From Carnegiea gigantea (taxonomy: Eukaryota; Streptophyta; Magnoliopsida; Caryophyllales; Cactaceae), in assembly GCA_029747015.1 (NCBI GenBank), contig JAKOGI010000578.1, positions 272,501-336,500 of the forward strand: a stretch of 64,000 bases of DNA, in the 5' to 3' direction. Position 1 is the first letter of the stretch; every line of letters starts with the position of its first letter. The notes under the pieces were generated by a model that was not told where the DNA came from, did no database searches, and was given only the letters and a program-made list of their open reading frames with translations. Below are positions 12,843 to 24,500 of this stretch, in pieces. The position numbers and the translations under genes are program-made.

Positions 12843-14105
12843 ATGCCGTCTTCAAAGAACTTGGAGAAAGAACTAGCTTTTATTGATATTGGATATGCTT
12901 GCTTTGCAATTCCAAAATTTCATGGCGAAAAGGAAGAGTTCGCAGGTTGGTTATCTAAGGTGGAACGAGTTTTTGCTTGTTGTATCCTTAATGACCAACA
13001 GAAGGTCGAAGTGGTTATTTCAAGATTGAGAGGTTGTGCACTTCAGTGGTGGAATAAATATAAGTTTGAGCGAAAAAAGAAAGGAAAAGAAAAGGTGAGA
13101 ACTTGGAAGAAATTGAGTAGTAAGTTGAAGGATTCCTTTTTCCCATCCACTTACATGCCCATGAAAGAAAGTATCTCCGTTAAGCTCACGGGTTCATTCC
13201 CTTCCACCCCACAAAAAGAACCAACCCCACAAATGATCTTTCCCCCACAGCCTAGGAGGTGTCTCAAGTGCCAAGGGCTTGGACACTTATCCACGGATTG
13301 CCCAAATAACGAGGTCATTACCTTGGAAGAAAGGAAAGCCGTGGAAGAAGAGAACGATCAGGAGGAAAGCCTTGAAGAAAAAATTGAACTCAAGGTTGAA
13401 AAAGAAGAAATACTTCCCTCAGAGAAGGTTTCTCAAAAGCCAAACAAAGATGAAGAGATCCTTGGAGAAAAAGCTTCAAGCCTAGTTGACCTACCTCTTG
13501 TTTTTGGTGACTGTGGTGATGAAGAGACCATTGAACTTGAGGCCCAAAGATTCGAGTTGAAGCAAGAAGAGATTGTGCAAGAAATTGAGCAATCCTTCAC
13601 CGAAGAAGGGTGCCAAGAAGATAATGAGGTGAATTTGAGTATAACCCCAAGAATTGAAGAACATGTAGTTAAAGACCTTGAAGTGATGAAGCCATGTAGG
13701 GTTGCTGAAGAGTTTGAACAACTCTTGATTCATGAAGTACGCCCTACCCAACTCCAAGCACCCGAGTTGGAGGCATGTGGGGTTATTGAAGAAGTTGAGC
13801 AACTCTTGACCCAAGAAGAATTCACCTTACCCCCCATTCAACCTTCCCACCCCCTCAAGCCACAAAAGGACCGACAAGCCTTAACCCTCATTCATCCTTC
13901 CCAAACCCTTGCCCCCAAAGAAGATTTCCCACTTCCGCCTCTTCTCCTCACCAGATATGACCCGTTTTATCATCATCCCCTCACCCTCTTCTATATCTCT
14001 CTAGAGGTGATGCCCTTTGACCACTTCCTACAAGAGCTCCCATTTCATAAGCATGCCTCCCTTCATGAGAAGCTTGCCAACCCATTGAGTTTGAGGACAA
14101 ACTAA
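12843..14105 (+). CDS. TR-GAG Gag-like protein, body 1 (open, 420 aa)
   Basis: The ORF starts at the ATG 367 bp after LTR 1 and ends at TAA just before the polypurine tract. The N-terminal part (residues about 15-105) has the WL-x2-VERVF and ALQWWN pattern of the retrotransposon Gag domain. A single CCHC zinc knuckle (CLKCQGLGHLSTDC) is at about residues 138-151. The C-terminal half is very acidic (Glu/Lys/Gln-rich) with a degenerate internal repeat around EEFEQLL and EEVEQLL. No protease or polymerase follows. It would package element RNA and rely on an autonomous partner's Pol. The partner is not identified here. The body 2 copy is broken, so this is the only open version in the array. Confidence 0.8.
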   Translation: MPSSKNLEKELAFIDIGYACFAIPKFHGEKEEFAGWLSKVERVFACCILNDQQKVEVVISRLRGCALQWWNKYKFERKKKGKEKVRTWKKLSSKLKDSFFPSTYMPMKESISVKLTGSFPSTPQKEPTPQMIFPPQPRRCLKCQGLGHLSTDCPNNEVITLEERKAVEEENDQEESLEEKIELKVEKEEILPSEKVSQKPNKDEEILGEKASSLVDLPLVFGDCGDEETIELEAQRFELKQEEIVQEIEQSFTEEGCQEDNEVNLSITPRIEEHVVKDLEVMKPCRVAEEFEQLLIHEVRPTQLQAPELEACGVIEEVEQLLTQEEFTLPPIQPSHPLKPQKDRQALTLIHPSQTLAPKEDFPLPPLLLTRYDPFYHHPLTLFYISLEVMPFDHFLQELPFHKHASLHEKLANPLSLRTN

Positions 14106-14111
14106 AAACAA

Positions 14112-14122
14112 CCCGGGGAGTA
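14112..14122 (+). other. TR-GAG polypurine tract 1
   Basis: CCCGGGGAGTA directly before LTR 2. The same tract precedes LTR 3 at 16916-16926. Confidence 0.7.
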
Positions 14123-15277
14123 TGATGCATATTTCCATATGCATCATTTTTATTCAAGACCAATTTCAAAGAAGAAAAGGTTCAAAGAAGATCATGCTTG
14201 GAAGTGTGCTTATTTGGTCTTATTAAGTGAGTTCAAAGACTCACGACACTATGAAGAGGTCAAAAAGAGGTTAAGCTTTGCTAGAAATTTGGCGCTGAAT
14301 TCTTCCCTGCGGAACCCGATTTTTTGTGACCACTTTTGGACAAGCTCAAGTGGACCCACAACTTGAGGCTCCACATGGTTTTGAAGCTTAAGATGTCAGC
14401 TTTAAAATAAGCCCAATTTTATTTAATTTGGACATCATTTGATTGGGCAAAAATATCACTCAAAGATACGTTGTGCTGATCCAGTCCAGTCTGAGATAGG
14501 TGCATTGTTTGGGCCATAACTTTCAAACCGCTTATCCAAATTGAGCAAATGAGCCCATTCTGAAAAATAGACTTCCAGGGCTTTCTAACAAGCCTAAGAA
14601 CGCGTGATTTGGCCGAGTATTCTGGAAGTTATGCTCTGTTGAATTTGAGGCAGTTGCAAGGATTAATGCTGGGAATATGAAGAGTCTTCGGTTACATATA
14701 CTTGTGTGGCTGATATTGTGCACGTTTTAGGTGCTTCTAGATTGATGTAATCAGCTGCAAAAATCCTAGAATATTCCTTGTAACCTCCCCCACCCCTTTA
14801 TGATGAGTCTTTTCATTTTTCTTAGACTTTTCATTAGCTAGTTTTAATTGTTAGGAGTTATTTGAGTCCTTTGATTGTCTTTTGCTGAGTCTATCAAAAG
14901 GGGAGGGGCGTGTGAAGCTATTCATTCAGCATTGTAAGAAATTTCCAAAGCAATACAAGTACTTTGAGTGGGTTTCTCAAAAGTGCAACTAAATTCCTAG
15001 TTCTATATCTTGAATTGTGGCAAATTCAAGTGGTGTTCTAGGTTCTCTTCCTTTTCCAATTGGAGTGATTCCTTGGTTAAGACAAGAGAATTAGCCCAAG
15101 GTCAAGTCATTGAGTGGCTCCGTGAAGGATTATATCAATTACAAGATCTTGTTCTATTCCTTTTTCTTGTGTAGTGAAATTCTTCATCCATCTCATCCAT
15201 CTTTCATTTCTCTTCCCAATTTGGCTTATTTTGAGTTGGAGGTTGATTTGGTTCACTTGCCACCCACATATACATCA
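14123..15277 (+). repeat. TR-GAG LTR 2 (middle)
   Basis: Full-length LTR shared by the two bodies. It differs from LTRs 1 and 3 by a few percent in the first 400 bp and has lost the TATA box (TATCAAAA at 14892). Confidence 0.95.
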
Positions 15278-15279
15278 AT

Positions 15280-15291
15280 TGGTATCAGAGC
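15280..15291 (+). other. TR-GAG primer-binding site 2 (iMet tRNA)
   Basis: TGGTATCAGAGC, 2 bp after LTR 2. Confidence 0.9.
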
Positions 15292-15645
15292 CAAGGTTCT
15301 TAAGTGACCCGCATCACACCCACATACATCCCAAAAGCCAAAATACAAAAAAACAAAAAGAGGCACAAACCGGCAATCCGAGTCTCGAAGACCAGAGAAG
15401 CAGCACGGTGCCCCCGTGCCACCATACACGACCGTGCCATATCATTTTTCCAGAAATCTTCAAGTCGAGAAGGAGCACGGTGCCCCCGTGCCACCAAGCA
15501 CGACCGTGCCACGGTAAGTTTCTGCATTTCTTCAAGTCGAAGCATAGCACGGCCTGCCCGTGCCCCCTTGCACGACCGTGCCACCTTTGCGACAGCCAAC
15601 TTTCGTTTCAAATCAATCCACGAAGAACCCTAGACCTCATCCTTC

Positions 15646-16908
15646 ATGCCGTCTTCAAAGAACTTGGAGAAAGAACTAGCTCTTATTGATATTGGATATG
15701 CTTGCTTTGCAGTTCCAAAATTTCATAGCAAAAAGGAAGAGTTCACAGGTTGGTTATCTAAGGTGGAACGAGTTTTTACTTGTTGTATCCTTAATGACCA
15801 ACAGAAGTTCGAAGTGGTTATTTCAAGATTGAGAGGCTGTGCACTTCAGTGGTGGAATAAATATAAGTTTGAGCGAAAAAAAGAAAGGAAAAGAAAAGGT
15901 GAGAACTTGGAAGAAATTGAGTAGTAAGTTGAAGGGTTCCTTTTACCCATCCACTTACATGCCCATGGAAGAAAGTATCTCCGTTAAGCTCACGGGTTTA
16001 TTCCCTTCCACCCCACAAAAAGAACCAACCCCATAAATGATCTTTCCCCCACAACCTAGGAGGTGTCTCAAGTGCCAAGGGCTTGGACACTTATCCACGG
16101 ATTGCCCAAACAACGAGGTCATTACCTTGGAAGAAAGGAAAGCCGTGGAAGAAGAGAACGATCAGGAGGAAAGCCTTGAAGAAGAAATTGAACTCAAGGT
16201 TGAAAAAGAAGAAATACTTCACTTAGAGAAGGTTTCTCAAAAGCCAAACAAAGATGAAAAGATCCAAGGAGAGGAAGCTTCAAGCCTAGTTGACCTACCT
16301 CTTGTTTTTGGTGACTGTGGTGATGAAGAGACCATTGAACTTGAGGCCCAAAGATCCGAGTTGAAGCAAGAAGAGATTGTGCAAGAAATTGAGCAATCCT
16401 TCACCCAAGAAGGGTGCCAAGAAGATAATGAGGTGAATTTGAGCATAACCCCAAGAATTGAAGAGCATGTAGTTAAAGACCTTGAAGTGATGAAGCCATG
16501 TAGGGTTGCTGAAGAGTTTGAACAACTCTTGATTCAAGAAGTACGCCCTACCGAACTCCAAGCACCCGAGTTGGAGGCATGTGGGGTTATTGAAGAAGAT
16601 GAGCAACTCTTGACCCAAGAAGAATTCACCTTAACCCCCATTCAACCTTCCCAACCCCTCAAACCACAAAAGGACTGACAAGCCTTAACCCTCATTCATC
16701 CTTCCCAAACCCTTGCCCCCAAAGAAGATTTCCCACTTCCGCCTCTTCCCCTCACCAGATATGACCCGTTTTATCATCCTCCCCTCACCCTCTTCTATAT
16801 CTCTCTAGAGGTGATGCCCTTTGACCACTTCCTACAACAGCTCCCATTTCATAAGCATGCCCCCCTTCATGAGAAGCTTGCCAACCCTTTGAGTTTGAGG
16901 ACAAACTC
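15646..16908 (+). pseudogene. TR-GAG Gag-like reading frame, body 2 (broken)
   Basis: Same protein as the body 1 gag. It is broken in four visible places. One extra A in the A-run near 15876-15882 shifts the frame. CAA became TAA at 16034-16036. A CGA codon became TGA at 16676-16678. The natural stop TAA became TCA, which lets the last frame run into LTR 3. The zinc knuckle and acidic tail are still recognisable at about 16064-16670. The start is the ATG matching body 1. Confidence 0.85.
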
Positions 16909-16926
16909 AAAACAACCCGGGGAGTA

Positions 16927-18080
16927 TGATGCATATTTCCATATGCTTCATTTTTATTCAAGTCCAATTTCAAAGAAGAAAAGGGTCAAAGAAGATCATG
17001 CTTGGAAGTGTGCTTATTTGGTCTTATTAAGTGAGTTCAAAGACTCACGACACTATGAAGAGGTCAAAAAAGAGGTTAAGCTTTGCTAGAAATTTGGTGC
17101 CGAATTCATCCCTGCGGAACCCGATTTTTTGTGACCACTTTTGGACAAGCTCAAGTTGACCCACAACTTGAGGCTCCACATGGTTTTGAAGTTTAAGATT
17201 TCAGCTTTCAAATAAGCCCAAGTTTGTTTAATTTGGACATCATTTGATTGGGCAAAATATCACTCAAAGATACGTTATGCTGATCCAGTCCAGTCTGAGA
17301 TAGGTGCATTGTTTTGGCCATAACTTTCAAACCGCTTATCCAAATTGAGCAAATGAGCCCATTCTGGAAAATAGACTTCCAGGGCTTTCTAACAAGCCCA
17401 AGAACGCGTGATTTGGCCGAGTATTCTGGAAGTTATGCTCTGTTGAATTGAGGCAGTTGCAAGGATTAATGCTGGGAATATGAAGAGTCTTAGGTTACAT
17501 ATATTTGTGTGGCTGATATTGTACACGTTTTAGATGCTTCTAGATTGATGTAATCAGCTGCAAAAATCCTAGAATATTCCTTGTAACCTCCCCCACCCCT
17601 TTTATGATGAGTCTTTTCATTTTTCTTAGACTTTTCATTAGCTAGTTTTAATTGTTAGGAGTTATTTGAGTCCTTTGATTGTCTTTTGCTGAGTCTATAA
17701 AAAGGGGAGGGGCGTGTGAAGCTATTCATTCAGCATTGTAAGAAATTTCCAAAGCAATACAAGTACTTTGAGTGTGTTTCTTAAAAGTGCAACTAAATTC
17801 CTAGTTCTATATCTTGAATTGTGGCAAATTCAAGTGGTGTTCTAGGTTCTCTTCTTTTCCAATTGGAGTGATTCCTTGGTTAAGACAAGAGAATTAGCCC
17901 AAGGTCAAGTCATTGAGTGGCTCCGTGAAGGATTATCTCAATTACAAGATCTTGTTCTATTCCTTTTTCTTGTGTAGTGAAATTCTTCATCCATCTCATC
18001 CATCTTTCATTTCTCTTCCCAATTTGGCTTATTTTGAGTTGGAGTTTGATTTGGTTCACTTGCCACCCACATATACATCA
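16927..18080 (+). repeat. TR-GAG LTR 3
   Basis: Ends ATACATCA and is followed directly by TAGGG, the right copy of the target duplication. Keeps the TATA box at 17696-17703. Confidence 0.95.
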
Positions 18081-18085
18081 TAGGG

Positions 18086-19930
18086 TTTGGTAATTAAAGG
18101 AAGGAATTGTTTATTGGATTGTTGAGATTAGTAGCGTAATTAAACTCTTGAGATTAATTTGAGAAATGAAAAACGGGTTTTTATATAAGAATTAAGTGGA
18201 ACTATTAATTTGGGATTTTGGAAAACAAATTAAGTATGAGATGGATATGGGAGACTAATTTAGGAATCATTGGACGAATTTTAGGGGTGAATTGGGTTGA
18301 ACTCTTGTGACACAGTAAAGGGTAAGGTAACTGGGGTAGAATGGATGCTAAAGATTAATTACGTGCTTGGGTATCTTTAAGAGAGGAGTAAAGATTAATT
18401 CTTGCTGAATGTTGGGGAATGAAGTATGTTTTGAGACTCAAATGAATAAACAGGATCAAAGCTCATTTAAAGGAGAAAAAATATCTTCAATTGGTATAGG
18501 AAAGCATGGTGTGACGTTGGAAATCGAGCTAGAACCGCAAGTCGAGTTAGTAACTTAATCTCTCATAACTAAATCTCTATAGCTAACCATAATATCTCTT
18601 TTCATAATGATCGTAATAATAATGGAAAGGAAATTCATGACAACATCAAGCATGACATCCAACACCACTAACGGCAATGACTATAATAGGTTTATCGATA
18701 ATAACATCACTATTTATAACACTATGAGTAGTAATATTAAGGCCTATCATAGCTTAATAATATAAATATCATTTACGATAGCAATAACGTCGATATTAAT
18801 AAACTCAGGACGAGTCACACTGTCATACCTTCATGACATTTAGTAAAGGAGGGCTAGTAATATCAAAAGGAGGAACAAAAACAAAATAAAATCAAACATA
18901 GTTAATAACATTTGTCATGCTAATGATTAACACAGAGGTCAAGGGATTTAAATGAAATTATTCATTAAACTAAGAAACTCAATTAAGCTCCTTAATCTTG
19001 CACTAATCGCACAAATAACATATTTGAAACAGGAGTGAGACCACCTCCGTCGTTTCAAGCTGCCAACGCACATTCTCTATTATAAAGGAGAGAGAATATC
19101 AAATACCAGGTATGTGCATTGCCTATGTTCTTCGAAAACTAACAAGTTTCTCAGCAATGAAAAATTAATACAAGATTCATTTAATGAACCAATTTCTTAA
19201 TGTTTTGTCACATAAACAAGTGGCCCCGCCATCATCAATCATCAGGGCTTATGCCCTTCAATTTACCTGCGCGGCTGCAACTCGATCAGGCCCTCTGATC
19301 GGCCTGGGAGGTGTGCATCTATCTTAAGATCGCATCAAGACGTACGTCGATCAAGGGGTCCACTTTCAGATAATAATCAGCAAAGCAGTTTTACATGTAC
19401 ATTCTCTCTCTCCTGTTTGCGAACTAAAATGTTTTTGAAATTTGGCCGGCCCAACTAATTTCACATAAAACTTATTTACTGCATAGGAATGTACGTGCTG
19501 AGCTTCGGCTCATCATTCAAATGTTTTTATGTTTTCTGTTTTAGGTAAAAGATCCATGAACGCTCATCCTCCTGGCAAACCGAAAGGTAGGAAGAAGTGA
19601 ACGAGAGTTGCAGTTTTGATTGGGCGTAGCTAGCCTAAGGCTCACAGTGATGGTAGGTAGCATTCTGGAGAACTGCTTAAAGTCGTGCTTTTGAAACTGT
19701 GGGGTTGGCAATACTTAGAGTTGATCTGCCAAGTCGTCACATCCATTATGAACTGCATGAATAGACAGATGTTTACTTGTGTTTCCAAAAGTACAGTAAA
19801 TTATATAGCCTTGTTCCATCATGGAACGGCGGTAATGCCTCCAATCAAATTGAAAGTCTTCCACTGCAAAGTAATAATAAATTAGTGGTTAAAGTGGAGT
19901 GATCAGGCATTAGCAAATGGGGGTGTTATA
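18086..19930 (+). repeat. LARD-1 3' LTR, right part
   Basis: Resumes exactly where 11319 stopped (TTTGGTAATTAAAGG) and aligns with 4380-6225 of the 5' LTR. Ends GTGTTATA; the expected final CA is TA here, a point change. Confidence 0.9.
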
Positions 19931-19935
19931 GGTAG

Positions 19936-21541
19936 GACGAGTATGGATCTCGTGAGGGTTTCCAGCAGGTATACCCATAAAACCATGCAATGCAATGTAA
20001 GAATCCTAGTAAATAAAAAAGAAAATGATTATGCTATACTACTATGAAAAGAATTTATCAAATCAATTTAAAACTAAAATTTTCACTCACTTAACTCATA
20101 TGCATGCCCCTTATTCCCCTTTTTGGAATCATCATAAAAGAACAAAAAATGTTACAGATTGGCAACTCAGATAGGACTTGACAAATTTAAGGATATTCAC
20201 ACCCAGCGCTACTTGGCATCGGATACAAAGCAATCAAGTAGGTCCAATTAGACTCAGCAAGAATGTAATAATATGAGCCATCCAGATCCTTTCTACCATT
20301 TAGACTTTTCACTTAGGTCCAATGTAGCTAATCACAATAATACTATTAAAAAAAATGAAACATGAGATACGGGCTTAGGCTTAAAAAGAAACGGCTTTGG
20401 GTTTATGTGTTTAGTCCTTTTTGTGGAAAGGTTAAAATATGAGAATGAAGGTTAGTGCTTTTGACATAAATATGGATACATATCATTGAAATCCTCACTA
20501 ACCATAAAAATTTCCCATAAAAGATGAATAATGGAAATATATGACCCAAATAATATCCCACCGAAAATAATGTTTAGCAATAGATGCTTCAAAATTTGGG
20601 GAAAAAGGAAACAAAGATACGCTTCATGGCTCTTTTTATAAATATTCTTCTTCTTTTTCCTTTTTCTTTCTTTTTTTTCTCTTGGGGTTTTTTTTTTGGG
20701 GGGGTGTGTGAAGCCTTACGCGAAAAGAATAAAATCCTTATAACAACCCATCTCCCATTTAAATCACTCACATGATATGCATCAAGTCCATGAGCCAGTG
20801 TCAAAATAATTGAATATAAAAGGCATGATATCCAATAGAAAAAATGATAGGATAATGTAAGTTTAATAGGGAAAGTCAGGGGCATAAATATGCTGGGATC
20901 AAAATCTCATGCTAATCATTCATTACAGTGTCAAGCAACAAGTTTCCGTCAGAATTTCAGTTATAGTCTATCAAGTTTAAAGCTAGAGGAAAATAAAGAT
21001 CATATTATTACCCTAGTCGCAATGTTCCTCTTTCCTACAAGGCTAGGTATCCATGCACTTTACCGCACAAGAGTTGGGTTTAGACTCCTTACATTTGTGT
21101 TTCATCTTCTCTTTGTCGCACAATCCTTAAATAAATGTCCTTTAATTTTAGATTTAGTTATGAGGTGAATTGAGAGTATGCATACAAAATAAATGGTGAT
21201 TACCCTAATTTTATTTTGATTTCATGCAAATTTTTTTAATTTAATTTTTATTATTGTTTAACTTTCCCAGATGGAGAAGAAAAAAAATGTATATGTAAAA
21301 TAAAATAAAAATAAATGCAATGCATGAGCTAGCATTCTAACGACATACAATACCTAAGGTCGTAAGGTTTCCCTCCCCCACACTTCAATTTTGCATAGTC
21401 CACAATGCAAAGAAAACAAAATAAAATAAATAAATAGATATGAAATGTGATGAAGTAAAAGAGAAACTCCCTGAAAAGTGACTTGGGTTGCCTCCTAAGC
21501 AGCACATTTGTTTCTTGTCGTTGGCTCGACCTCTTTTTTGG
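19936..21541 (-). mobile_element. Athila-A 3' internal region, part 2 (non-coding in element sense)
   Basis: Continues the Athila-A body after LARD-1. Read on the minus strand it follows the integrase end, passes a GCTTAGGAGGCAACCCAA-type block (near 21490) and an internal AGTGTGGGGGAGG purine run (near 21374-21387), and runs to the LARD-1 site. It matches 45840-47600 of Athila-B. An antisense 92-codon ORF lies within it. Confidence 0.8.
20890..21168 (+). CDS. Antisense 92-aa ORF in the Athila 3' region (Athila-A copy), unproven
   Basis: It runs opposite to the element. An equally long ORF is in Athila-B at 46223-46501. The two proteins differ at about 9-10 of 92 positions and I count roughly 6 silent against 9 replacement changes by eye, which is weak evidence for constraint. 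No known domain is recognised; a hydrophobic stretch (LLTFVFHLLFVAQ) is present. Antisense ORFs downstream of pol are known in some plant Ty3/gypsy lineages, but this one may be chance. Confidence 0.25.
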   Translation: MLGSKSHANHSLQCQATSFRQNFSYSLSSLKLEENKDHIITLVAMFLFPTRLGIHALYRTRVGFRLLTFVFHLLFVAQSLNKCPLILDLVMR

Positions 21542-24500
21542 TCATGGATATTCCAAATCAATATCATCAACTTTGCATACAACTCCTTCATAAAAATGTT
21601 TCAACCTATGACCATTCATCTTGAAAATCTTATTAGTATCAAGACTCCTAATTTCTACCACCTCATAAGGATGGACATGAGTGCCTTCAAAAGGGCCTAG
21701 CCACCTAGATCTAAGTCTCCTAGGAAATAGTTTCAATTTTGAATGAAATAACAAAACTTTTTCTCCTACTTGAAACTCTTTCCTAACCATTTTAGCATCA
21801 TGAAATGCCTTAGACTTGCCCTTATAAATGACTGAATTATCATAGGCTTCTAACCTTATTTCCTCTAACTCTTGCAATTATAATTTCCTCTCCTTTCCTA
21901 CTTCCATATAATCCATACTACACATCTTCACAGCCCAAAAAGATTTATGTTCTAATTCTACAGGTAAGTGACATGCTTTTTCAAAAACTATCCTACATGG
22001 TGACATCCCAATTGGAGTTTTATATGCAGTCCTAATAGCCCAAAGTGCATCATTTATTCTATCACTCCAATCTTTCCTGTCAGGTCTAACAATTTTTTCT
22101 AGAACTCCTTTTATTTCTATATTCATGCTTTCAGCTTGACCATTAGTTTGTGGATGATAGGCAGTCGAAACCATATGTATAATATGAAACTTATCTAGTA
22201 GATCCTTCAAAGTTTTATTGCAAAAGTGAGTTCCCCTGTCACTAATAATGGCTTTATGCATCCCTTACCTATTCGAAAATGTTTTTCTTAACATGCTTAA
22301 CCACGGTCTTAGCATCACCAGTTTTAGTTAGAATAGCCTCAACCCACTTAGATAAATAATCCATACAAACTAGAATATATTGGTTACCATAGGAAAAGGG
22401 GAATGGGCCCATAAAGTCAATGCCCCAAATATCAAAAATCTTACACACAAATATATTATATTAGGGCATTTGATTTCTATCACTTAAATTTCCAGTTCTT
22501 TGACACATGTCACATCTTTTACAGAATTTAAAACAATCTTTTTGAATTTTGGGCCAGAAAAATGCACATTCTAAAACTTTATGCGTAGTGCGTTTAGGAC
22601 CAAAGTGACCTCCTCCCTCTCGGGAGTAACAAAACTCTAAAATAGATAAAATTTCAGAATCATCAACACATCTTCTTATTACTTGGTCACTAAAAAAACG
22701 CCACAAATATGGTTCATCCCACATGTAAAATCTTGCTTGTGATTTAATTCTATCTTTAGCATGCTTAGGCATATTAGTAGGAAGGTTTTGGTAACTAAAT
22801 AATTAACAATGTCCACATACCAAGAAAAAGCTTCAACAACAGCATTTAAATGTTCATCGGGAAAATAATCATTAGAATCCTTACCAATTTCTCTAGTTGG
22901 AATCCTACTCAGATGGTCAGCTACATGGTGATCTAGGCATTTCCTATCCTTAATTTCTAAATCAAACTCTTACAACAGTAAAATCCATCTAATTAGCCTA
23001 GGTTTTGCCTCTTTCTTTTTCATTAAATATTTTAAAGCAGCATGATCAGAATATACAGTGATCTTAGTACCCAGCAGATAAGATTCCAATGCAAACACAA
23101 TAGCATACAATTCTTTCTCAATAATAGTATAATTACATTGTGCACCATCTAATGTCTTACTGGCATAACAAATCACATGAGATTCCCTCCCTGTTTTTGC
23201 CCTAAAGCAGCCCCTACTACTTTATCAGATGCATCACATAAAAGTTCAAAAGGAAGGGCATAATTAGGCACTTGAACAATGGGAGACGAAATCAAACACT
23301 TCTTTAATTCATTAAAAGCATGCTTGTAGTCATCATTAAAAACAAACTCAACATCCTTAGCAAGCAAAGCACATAACGTAGAAGCAATTTTTGAGAAGTT
23401 CTTAATGAATCGTCTATTAAACCCTGCATGTCCCAAAAATGATCTAATATCTTTTACACTAGATGGGTAAGGCAAAGCTAAATCACTTCTACCTTAGCTT
23501 TATCAACTTCTAAACGTTTCTTTGAAATGATATGCCCTAGTACCACTCCATGATCAACCATAAAATGACATTTTTCTAAGTTCAAAATTAGATTTGTTTC
23601 AATGCAACGCCTAAGAACTAATGTCAAATTATGCAAACTTTGATCAAAAGAGTAGCTATGCACAGTAAAATCACCCATAAACACTTCCATAATCTTATCG
23701 ATGAAATCAGAAAATATGGACGTCATACAACGTTGAAAAGTAGCAGGTGCATTACAAAAGCCAAATGGCATGCATTTAAATGCATAAGTACCAACAGGGC
23801 AAGTGAAGGTGGTCATATCCTAGTCCTATGGAGCTATGGTTACTTGTGAGTAACCCGAATACCTATCTAGGAAGCTATAGTAAGAATGACCTGCTACCCT
23901 TTCTAACATTTGATCCATGAAAGGTAAGGGAAAGTGGTCTTTCTTAGTTGCCTTGTTTAACTTCCTATAATCCATGCACACCCTCCAACCTGACCGCACT
24001 CGTGTGGGTATGAGCTTTCCCTCTTTCTTGGTCACTACAGTAGTACCACCTTTCTTAGGGACTACATATATGGGACTAACCCACTTAGAATCAGCAATGG
24101 GTAAATCACCACTGCTTCCAACCACTTTAAGATGTCCTTTTGCACCACCTCCGTCATAAGAGGATTGAGACGGCATTGAGGATCTCTTTTAGGGGTTACA
24201 TCAGGTTCTAAGGCAATTTTATATGTACTCAATGCTGGGCTCAATCCTTTTATATCCGCTAAAGTCCATCCTATTGCACTCTTGTTATCTCTAAGAACTC
24301 TAATCAATTTTCCGTCTTGTAATTTAGTTAAAGAATTAGAGATAATCACAGGTATAATTTCATTATCACACAAGTATACATATTTCAAATTAGCAGGCAA
24401 AGGTTTCAATTCAGGCTTAACTATAATATCTTGGGTTGACAAGGTTTTAACACATAACTTTTGTCTAGCAATTTGAACAAGGGATTGCATGCTTTGCAAA

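Larger units (their letters stand above)
11320..18080 (+). mobile_element. TR-GAG: gag-only LTR element in a tandem LTR-body-LTR-body-LTR form
   Basis: Three LTRs of 1154-1156 bp (11320-12475, 14123-15277, 16927-18080) alternate with two bodies of about 1.65 kb. Each body has an iMet primer site, a palindrome-rich leader, a gag-like reading frame and a polypurine tract, but no protease, RT or integrase. One TAGGG duplication flanks the whole array, so it sits at a single insertion site. This layout matches the TR-GAG class of non-autonomous plant elements. The tandem form probably arose by unequal LTR-LTR recombination, or by insertion of a tandem DNA; the sequence alone does not decide. Confidence 0.9.
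2818..19930 (+). mobile_element. LARD-1: large non-coding LTR retrotransposon (gypsy/chromovirus-like ends)
   Basis: Two LTRs of about 3.4 kb (2818-6225 and 9777-19930, the second split by TR-GAG) flank a 3.55-kb body with no ORF of retroviral type. The primer site TGGTATCAGAG lies 4 bp after the 5' LTR and the polypurine tract AAGGGGGAGGC abuts the 3' LTR. The body ends AAGGACGAAACTT, a tail typical of Tekay/Del-like chromoviruses, so a chromovirus parent is likely. In a 255-bp sample of the LTR pair I count 7 substitutions by eye. Without Gag or Pol it would have depended on another element for movement. Confidence 0.85.

Noticed and set aside
12371..12886. Overlapping ORFs on both strands in the TR-GAG leader (and 15174-15689)
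   Set aside because: GC-rich 72-bp repeats lack stops in most frames; the frames run into the LTR and no domain is present.
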